Assembly (NCBI GenBank): GCA_018830745.1
Contig: JAHJRU010000031.1
Span: 1 to 11,618 of the forward strand
DNA length: 11,618 nucleotides
From: Chloroflexota bacterium
Lineage (GTDB): Bacteria > Chloroflexota > Dehalococcoidia > Dehalococcoidales > JAHJRU01
Direction of reading: 5' to 3'
Numbering within the stretch: the stretch's first letter is position 1; every line of letters begins with the position of its first letter. Under the pieces are notes generated by a model, which did not search any database, was not told the origin of the DNA, and saw nothing but the letters and a program-made list of their open reading frames with translations. Positions 6,963-11,618 of this stretch are shown piece by piece. Made by a program: the position numbers and the translations under genes.

Positions 6963-8555
6963 CTATCCGGAACATCTTGATGTTACGGTTAGATTCGACA
7001 AATCATCAGGCATTGGAATCGAGCCCTCCATTGTTAGCTCGTCCTTCTTAATCCAGACCTTGATGTCGAGTGCCTCTAGTGCAAGCCGTTTGGCCTCATA
7101 GGTCAGACTACCAAGGTTCCGAGTAACAATCTCACAGACCAGCTTGATACGGTCCATATCCACCATGGCCCGCTGAGCCTGATCTATTATAGATTCTAGT
7201 TCAGCCTTGCGTTGCAGGATCACGGCACGGTCACAGTTGATTTTCTGGTTTTCCTCAATGACAAGCTCTCCCGGGAATCCCATTAACGATTGTTTTAATA
7301 ACTTCTTTTGCTGTTCATCCAGTTCCTTCAGCCTTGCTTCAACATCGGCTAATTCCTGCTCGAAATGGTCTGCTTGTGCCAAGTCGGCCTCTACAGCTTT
7401 GAGACCAGCCAGAACCACCTCAGGTTGGGCCAGCAGAGCCTCTACTTTGTCCCAGAGCAATTGGTCTAGCTCCTCCCGCCTCCACCTGCGGTTGGAGCAC
7501 TTTACAGCTGACACTATGTTATTCTTACACGGACACTCATAGTATTCATAGACGACTGGAATCCCCTTGTTATACGTGGTCGTTCGCTTGCCCCTGTATC
7601 GCCTCTTGTCAAAGTAGCAGAAGAGGTGACCAGCCCACAGGTACTTCGTCTTAGCGTTCTTGCAACCGCCCAGTTGCTTATTCTGAGCCAGCTTTGCTTG
7701 AATCGCCCAAAAGTCCTCCTCCGATATGATGGCCGGCGTTGCGTCCGGTATCTCGACCCATTCCTCTCTGGGTTTCTTCATCAGCCTTTTCTTGTGTGTG
7801 CCGTCAGGAGTAACGTATTTCTCATACGCACAAGTATAGGCGTAGGTCTTGCCCATAATTGTATGGTTTTTAAGTATTCCCCCAATGGTGGTGGGGGCCA
7901 TAGGTCTTTCTAGAGCCCGCATCCTGAGTGATATTTTGTTTACCGTCAGTTCGTCCTCAAGAACCCAGTCCCGCCAACGACGAATCCAGACCGCCTCGTC
8001 CTTATTGATAATTCGTATTCCTTCCCCTTCCCCCTTGCCCTTTAAATAAGTGAAGCCAAACATCCGACAGCCAGTGGGTAACTTACCCTTTTTCACCCTC
8101 TTCCTACGCCCTTTCATAGTGTTCCTTCTCAACGTGGCGATATAGTCTTGCGCCGCCTTCACCTTATCCGTGTAGCGTTGGACAGAGTCGGAGTCATTGG
8201 GATCAAGGAACAATTGCTCCTCTGCAAAATAGACTTCCAGTCTCGCCCCCATGATTTTGTTAAGAAGAGGTACGGAGCTAAAAAGGAAGCGTGTCTCACG
8301 GTCGACACGGGGGAACAACACCGCCTGAATTTCTCCCCTCTTGTGCAATTCTATTGCTTCATTCACCGCCACCTCAAACTTGGGCCGATTCCAGCCCGAG
8401 GCCGATTCCTGTATCACCCGCCTGTACTCTTCACTTACTTCAAGCTCCAGCACCGGCGCATTTAGCAGAACATCGTCTTCCCATTGTGCATCCGGCCCGT
8501 TCCCCTTTAGCTGGTCTCTTCCGCTTACCCTTATTATCGTGAACGCCTTTTTCAT
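6963..8555 (-). CDS. Large serine recombinase/integrase
   Basis: This 530-aa protein is a large serine recombinase, which cuts and rejoins DNA at short att sites through a 5'-phosphoserine link. The N-terminal resolvase domain (about 1-145) shows R9, catalytic S11 and Q15 in RVSGRDQ, the SASGWNRPKF segment (51-60), and R86/R89 in RVDRETR, so the active site looks intact. A recombinase domain follows (about 150-300). A zinc-ribbon domain (305-355) has Cys313, Cys341, Cys343 and Cys353; the usual first CxxC pair reads C313-YF-D316, an altered ligand set. A long coiled-coil region (about 385-470) precedes the C-terminus. Start: GGGGGAG (8562-8568, minus strand) lies 6 nt before the ATG. It is likely co-transcribed with the zinc-ribbon gene. 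Integration, excision or inversion are all possible activities. Confidence 0.92.
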   Translation of the reverse strand: MKKAFTIIRVSGRDQLKGNGPDAQWEDDVLLNAPVLELEVSEEYRRVIQESASGWNRPKFEVAVNEAIELHKRGEIQAVLFPRVDRETRFLFSSVPLLNKIMGARLEVYFAEEQLFLDPNDSDSVQRYTDKVKAAQDYIATLRRNTMKGRRKRVKKGKLPTGCRMFGFTYLKGKGEGEGIRIINKDEAVWIRRWRDWVLEDELTVNKISLRMRALERPMAPTTIGGILKNHTIMGKTYAYTCAYEKYVTPDGTHKKRLMKKPREEWVEIPDATPAIISEEDFWAIQAKLAQNKQLGGCKNAKTKYLWAGHLFCYFDKRRYRGKRTTTYNKGIPVVYEYYECPCKNNIVSAVKCSNRRWRREELDQLLWDKVEALLAQPEVVLAGLKAVEADLAQADHFEQELADVEARLKELDEQQKKLLKQSLMGFPGELVIEENQKINCDRAVILQRKAELESIIDQAQRAMVDMDRIKLVCEIVTRNLGSLTYEAKRLALEALDIKVWIKKDELTMEGSIPMPDDLSNLTVTSRCSG

Positions 8556-8561
8556 TTATGA

Positions 8562-8568
8562 CTCCCCC
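8562..8568 (-). promoter_or_regulatory. Shine-Dalgarno for the serine recombinase
   Basis: Read on the minus strand, GGGGGAG is 6 nt upstream of the recombinase ATG (8555-8553). It supports that start. Confidence 0.7.
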
Positions 8569-8612
8569 ATCTTAGTCTTCAGTTGATACTCTGCAATATA
8601 TTGCTGCGGTTT

Positions 8613-8819
8613 TCATTGTGACACCTTCCTTTGTGGCCCGCTTTGCTTTACCTTCGGCTTGTCCCAATATGGTGAAGTGCATTTAGGACATACTTTAGGC
8701 TTTGCTGGCCTTCGTGGTATCCAGGTATGCCCGCAACGTAAACACTTGAGTGTAGGCAATTCAAAACCATTATTCATTACCTTTACCGATTTACCACAAT
8801 GCGGACACTGGACTAGCAT
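8613..8819 (-). CDS. Small zinc-ribbon protein of the recombinase cassette
   Basis: This 68-aa protein has three CxxC knuckles: CPHC (5-8), CLRC (30-33) followed by GHTWIPRR, and CPKC (45-48) followed by a TSPYWDKPK tail. The first two pairs suit one zinc ribbon; the third pair has no obvious partner. The C-terminal form (W, then basic stretch, then CPxC and a WD) resembles small zinc-ribbon proteins often found near mobile or regulatory genes. A role as DNA-binding accessory or regulator of the recombinase is inference. The stop is 57 nt before the recombinase ATG on the same strand. An in-frame TGA lies one codon upstream of its ATG, and there is no strong Shine-Dalgarno. Its promoter would have to lie within the neighbouring TAXI remnant. 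Confidence 0.7.
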   Translation of the reverse strand: MLVQCPHCGKSVKVMNNGFELPTLKCLRCGHTWIPRRPAKPKVCPKCTSPYWDKPKVKQSGPQRKVSQ

Positions 8820-8820
8820 T

Positions 8821-9312
8821 GTTCACCGCCTGGCAGAAAAGACCACTGATGTGGTGATTGCCCCGTATACGGAGGCCACCTCTTACGTGATTGAGCTATT
8901 CCAGAGGATAGATAGTAGATGGATACCACTGGACGATGATAAGATGGACATCATGATTGAGAGAAACCCCGTATGGTACAAGGCTACCCTGCCGGCCGGC
9001 TCCTATAAAGGGCAGGATGTAGACGTGCCGATGGCTGGTATCAACATTCTGGCGGTTAGCCGGGCGGACCTGCCTGAAAGCTTTATCTATGAAGTGATGA
9101 AAGCAATTTGGGACCATTTTGATGATGAGCTCAGTCCCATGCACCCCAATTTCAAGTATTTTGAAAAAGGCTCACTGATACACCGGTCAACCCTACCCTT
9201 CCACCCCGGAGCCATCAAGTACTGGAAAGAGGCAGGGCTGTGGGATGACGCCGCCCAGAAACGTCAGGACGAGTTAATAAAGGAACTTAATGCGCTCGGA
9301 GCAAAGTACTAA
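8821..9312 (+). pseudogene. C-terminal half of a TAXI-family TRAP transporter substrate-binding protein (N-terminus lost)
   Basis: About 163 codons encode the second half of a TAXI solute receptor, the periplasmic or lipid-anchored protein that delivers substrate to a fused TRAP permease. Family segments visible are LAEKTTDVVIAPYTEA, TLPAGSYKGQDVDVP, SRADLPESFIYEVMKAIW, and a LPFHPGAIKYWKEAGLW motif close to the end. Intact members have roughly 310-350 residues with a signal peptide, and none of the N-terminal half is present. Upstream the frame runs into the antisense of the zinc-ribbon gene (8659-8820), giving a nonsense fusion with no signal peptide. The gene was therefore broken at about 8820. 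It lies 80 nt before its permease, the usual TAXI order. It probably makes no functional receptor. Confidence 0.85.
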
Positions 9313-9331
9313 GAGGGAAGAGTAAATAAGA

Positions 9332-9378
9332 GGGGCGGCTCATACCAGGCACTTACTGGCCACAAAATGAGCCGCCCC
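9332..9378 (+). promoter_or_regulatory. Intercistronic stem-loop between TAXI receptor and permease
   Basis: GGGGCGGCTCAT (9332-9343) and ATGAGCCGCCCC (9367-9378) form a perfect 12-bp G/C-rich stem. The 23-nt loop contains a further CCAG/CTGG pairing (9345-9348 with 9356-9359). No T-run follows, so it is not a standard intrinsic terminator. Such hairpins between binding-protein and permease genes commonly stabilise the upstream mRNA or lower permease expression. The stem ends 14 nt before the permease ATG and may limit ribosome access, since that start has no clear Shine-Dalgarno. Confidence 0.7.
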
Positions 9379-9392
9379 CGCTGAAAAATCGC

Positions 9393-11306
9393 ATGAAAGA
9401 CTCAACGAACGGCACGATACAGTCTAAAATTGTTATCGCCGTATCAGTCTTATTGTGTGTATTTGCCTTGAGTTATATCGCCGGTGCGTTTGACCTGATA
9501 CAAGTATATTTACCGCAGAGAATTCACCGGGCTCTCATTTTAGCTTTCCTGCTACTAATAGTCTTTTTCGCGTACCCACTAAAAAAGGGCAAACAGCCAA
9601 AGGGACTGGCCTGGCTTAACGCGCTGTTTGCCCTTGCAAGCATATCAGGGCTTCTCTACTTTATCGCTTTCTTTGACCAGGTCGAGGAACACTTCTTTAG
9701 AGTATCGGAACCGGCTGCTTTCGAAATCATATTAGGCATGCTCACCCTGGTTCTGACCATTGAAGCAACCAGACGCACCGTCGGTTGGCCCATGGCGCTG
9801 GTAGTATTACTATTTTTTATCTATCCGTTTATAACCCAGTTCATGCCCGGCATCCTCCACGGTAGAGTATATAGCCTGGCACGGATTACCGGGAGCCTGT
9901 TTGCTTCCAGCGATGGCCTGCTGGGTATTGCCATGGGTATAGCCGCCACCGTTGTTGTCATGTTTGTTATGTTTGGCCAAGTCCTGGTAAAGACCGGGGG
10001 AGGTAAATTCTTTATTGACCTGGCGCTTGGACTATTAGGCAGTGTAAGGGGTGGACCGGCTAAAGCGGCCGTGGTAGCCAGCGCCCTTTTCGGTACAATC
10101 TCCGGTAGCAGCACTGCCAATGTAGCCACCACCGGTATGATTACCATACCATTGATGAAAAGCATCGGCTATAGACCCTCTTTTGCCGGCGGGGTGGAGG
10201 CAGTCGCGTCCAACGGTGGCCTTCTTATGCCACCGGTCATGGGAGCAGTAGCTTTCATCATCGCCGAGTTCCTGGGCATACCCTATATACAGGTGTGTTA
10301 TTATGCCATAGTGCCAGCCATTCTTTATTTTTTAGCCGTATTTGTCATGGTGGACTTGGAAGCTGCCCGCACCGGCCTCAAGGGCTTAAGCCGCGAGGAA
10401 TTGCCCTCTGTTAAACAAACGATGAAAAACGGCTGGTTCTATCTCCTGCCGCTTATCTTGCTCGTCTTCCTGCTGGCCGTCCTTTTATGGTCACCGCAAA
10501 AGTCAGCATTTTGGTCATTGATAGCCTTTTGGGTTATTAGTCTGTTCAAAAAAGAAACAAGATTGGGACTGAAAGGATTGGTCAGCGTTTTTGAAGGAAC
10601 GGCGAAGGCAATGGGCATCGTAGGTCTGGCCTGCGCTGGGGCCGGTATTATCATTGGTTCTATATCTATGACAGGATTGGGATTTAAATTCTCCGGCGCA
10701 CTCATAGATTTTAGCGGTGGGAGCATGCTTATACTGCTGATGCTTACCGCCGTGGCCTGTTTTATCATGGGCATGGGCGTAGGTGCCATCACTGCCTACA
10801 TCACACTGGCTGTCTTGATTGCACCAGTCTTGATACAAATGGGTGTTTTACCTATCGCTGCTCACCTATTCGTATTCTGGTGGGGCTTGACTGCCTATAT
10901 TACACCGCCTATAGCCATAAATGCATTTGTGGCCGCCAGTATTTCCGGCTCTTCGCCCATGAAGACCGCCGTCCAGGCAACACGTCTGGGTATCACTAAC
11001 CTTATCCTCCCGTTCATATTTGTGTTTAATCCCGCCCTTATACTTATCGGCTCACCAGTAGATATAGTGCTGACAGTTATCGCCGCCATCCTGGCAATTA
11101 CAGCTCTGGCCTCGGCGCTGGTTGGCTACGCGCTGACGCCGATAAAATGGCAAAGAATTCCTCTCTTAGGGGGGGCTCTGTTCTTGCTGGTTCCTGGCTG
11201 GGAAACCGGTATCATTGGGGTCGGCCTCATCGCTGCGGTACTGCTCTGGCAGTTTATAGACTGGCGAGCCAAGCGTTCCGGGGCATTATTAGCTGACAAA
11301 CGATAA
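9393..11306 (+). CDS. TRAP transporter permease, 4TM/12TM fusion (TAXI type)
   Basis: This 637-aa integral membrane protein is a fused DctQ/DctM-type permease, the form that goes with TAXI receptors, and drives uptake of an organic solute, generally with Na+. The N-terminal part (about 15-170) holds the DctQ-like helices and the rest the DctM-like core. Diagnostic stretches are GTISGSSTANVATTGMITIP (near residues 234-253), GGLLMPPVMGAVAFI (near 273-287), and AYITPPIAINAFVAASISGS near residue 500. Length matches full-size family members. ATG 9393 is chosen because the first helix begins about 13 residues later and no other upstream start is plausible; it lacks a good Shine-Dalgarno. It ends with tandem stops TAA TAG. 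The gene looks intact although its receptor is truncated. Confidence 0.92.
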   Translation: MKDSTNGTIQSKIVIAVSVLLCVFALSYIAGAFDLIQVYLPQRIHRALILAFLLLIVFFAYPLKKGKQPKGLAWLNALFALASISGLLYFIAFFDQVEEHFFRVSEPAAFEIILGMLTLVLTIEATRRTVGWPMALVVLLFFIYPFITQFMPGILHGRVYSLARITGSLFASSDGLLGIAMGIAATVVVMFVMFGQVLVKTGGGKFFIDLALGLLGSVRGGPAKAAVVASALFGTISGSSTANVATTGMITIPLMKSIGYRPSFAGGVEAVASNGGLLMPPVMGAVAFIIAEFLGIPYIQVCYYAIVPAILYFLAVFVMVDLEAARTGLKGLSREELPSVKQTMKNGWFYLLPLILLVFLLAVLLWSPQKSAFWSLIAFWVISLFKKETRLGLKGLVSVFEGTAKAMGIVGLACAGAGIIIGSISMTGLGFKFSGALIDFSGGSMLILLMLTAVACFIMGMGVGAITAYITLAVLIAPVLIQMGVLPIAAHLFVFWWGLTAYITPPIAINAFVAASISGSSPMKTAVQATRLGITNLILPFIFVFNPALILIGSPVDIVLTVIAAILAITALASALVGYALTPIKWQRIPLLGGALFLLVPGWETGIIGVGLIAAVLLWQFIDWRAKRSGALLADKR

Positions 11307-11367
11307 TAGACAGTAGCCAGTGGACTTCCACTCCTGACGTTATCCTTAGAAATTGGGGGGTTAAAGA

Positions 11368-11618
11368 ATGAAGTTATTCGAACCCGGTAAGATTGGCAAG
11401 CTTTCATTAAAGAACCGGATAGCGATGGCGCCGATGGGAATCGTGGGGCTATATGATTACGATGGCCGGTTATCACAGCGTGGAATAGATTATTACGTGG
11501 CTCGAGCCAAAGGAGGAGTGGGACTGATAATAACCGGTTTATTTCGCGTAGCACGGTGGTTTGAACAACCAAAAGATATGACTCTTGTCCGCAGTGTCAT
11601 GGTTGACCACAAGATGTA
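11368..11618 (+). CDS. NADH:flavin oxidoreductase / Old Yellow Enzyme family protein, N-terminus (3' end outside window)
   Basis: Eighty-three codons run without a stop to the window end. The N-terminus has LFEPGKIGKLSLKNRIAMAP, then DYDGRLSQRGIDYYVARA and KGGVGLIITG, the first beta strands and FMN-site residues of the Old Yellow Enzyme TIM barrel. The KNRIAMAPM form is typical of the anaerobic 2,4-dienoyl-CoA reductase, 2-enoate reductase and bile-acid BaiCD-type branch, which reduces activated C=C bonds and usually carries C-terminal Fe-S and FAD/NAD domains not visible here. ATG 11368 follows a GGGGGG run (11355-11360). It lies 61 nt after the permease, so co-transcription is plausible and would suggest that the imported compound is a substrate. 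That link is inference. Confidence 0.88.
   Translation, partial: MKLFEPGKIGKLSLKNRIAMAPMGIVGLYDYDGRLSQRGIDYYVARAKGGVGLIITGLFRVARWFEQPKDMTLVRSVMVDHKM

Larger units (their letters stand above)
6930..8820 (-). mobile_element. Serine-recombinase cassette (recombinase plus zinc-ribbon gene), ends approximate
   Basis: Two minus-strand genes lie inside an otherwise plus-strand locus, a serine recombinase and a 68-aa zinc-ribbon protein, separated by 57 nt. On the right the cassette meets a TAXI binding-protein gene that lacks its N-terminal half. On the left it meets a short intergenic stretch after a broken thioredoxin-fold gene. I see no transposon-like terminal inverted repeats, consistent with serine recombinase biology, where only a short core is shared. 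Exact ends cannot be set; the right end is probably within 8815-8830. There is no cargo, so this may be a minimal integrating element or the residue of a larger one. Confidence 0.6.

Noticed and set aside
8659..9312. A continuous 217-codon frame that could be read as one intact protein
   Set aside because: Its first ~54 codons are antisense to the zinc-ribbon gene and lack any TAXI-like or signal-peptide features. Only 8821 onward matches the TAXI family, so it is a chance fusion.
11319..11332. AGTGG/CCACT hairpin after the permease stop as a terminator
   Set aside because: A 5-bp stem with no following T-run is too weak to call a terminator.
11126..11572. 148-codon minus-strand frame across the permease and flavoenzyme junction
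   Set aside because: It covers the permease end and the start of the Old-Yellow-Enzyme gene antisense, with no domain signature.
1..11618. CRISPR array or tandem repeat array
   Set aside because: Reading through the window I saw no regularly spaced repeats; only the single palindrome, the intercistronic hairpin and short incidental matches.

Overview
The window is about 11.6 kb at roughly 50% GC. Its genes point to an anaerobe: a 2-oxoacid:ferredoxin oxidoreductase, a molybdopterin (or tungstopterin) oxidoreductase with an Fe-S partner and an NrfD-type membrane subunit, a TAXI-type TRAP transporter and an Old-Yellow-Enzyme-family flavoenzyme. AGA/AGG and ATA codons are frequent. The gene style resembles uncultured Dehalococcoidia (Chloroflexota) or other sediment anaerobes. 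That is an impression from protein style, not a phylogenetic result.

Region 1 (1-6667, all +) is a tight operon. It starts with the C-terminus of a GltD-like flavoprotein carrying a two-cluster ferredoxin domain, cut by the window edge. Next come PorA-like alpha and PorB-like beta subunits of a 2-oxoacid oxidoreductase. They are followed by a complex iron-sulfur molybdoenzyme: an 888-aa catalytic subunit, a 217-aa four-cluster subunit and an 8-TM NrfD-like subunit. Gene overlaps (4 and 35 nt) and gaps of 2-21 nt, with clear Shine-Dalgarno sites, suggest one transcript. Neither the molybdopterin subunit nor the Fe-S subunit has a visible Tat or Sec signal, so the complex may face the cytoplasm. 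A plausible joint role is oxidation of a 2-oxoacid to an acyl-CoA, with electrons passed to NAD(P) or ferredoxin and, separately or jointly, to or from the quinone pool.

Region 2 (6668-8820) is a scar. It holds a 64-codon C-terminal remnant of a TlpA/ResA-type thioredoxin-fold protein, a short REP-like palindrome, and a two-gene minus-strand cassette: a 530-aa large serine recombinase and a 68-aa zinc-ribbon protein. No cargo gene is present.

Region 3 (8821-11306, +) is a TAXI TRAP transporter locus. Only the C-terminal half of the substrate-binding protein remains, abutting the cassette. An intercistronic 12-bp stem-loop and an intact fused 4TM/12TM permease follow. The missing N-terminal half of the binding protein is not on the far side of the cassette, so a simple insertion does not explain the locus. 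A deletion, a recombinase-driven rearrangement or an assembly junction is needed.

Region 4 (11368 to the end) is the N-terminus of an NADH:flavin oxidoreductase/Old Yellow Enzyme family protein, cut by the window edge. I found no tRNA, rRNA, CRISPR array or replication origin. No gene-free stretch exceeds about 100 nt.
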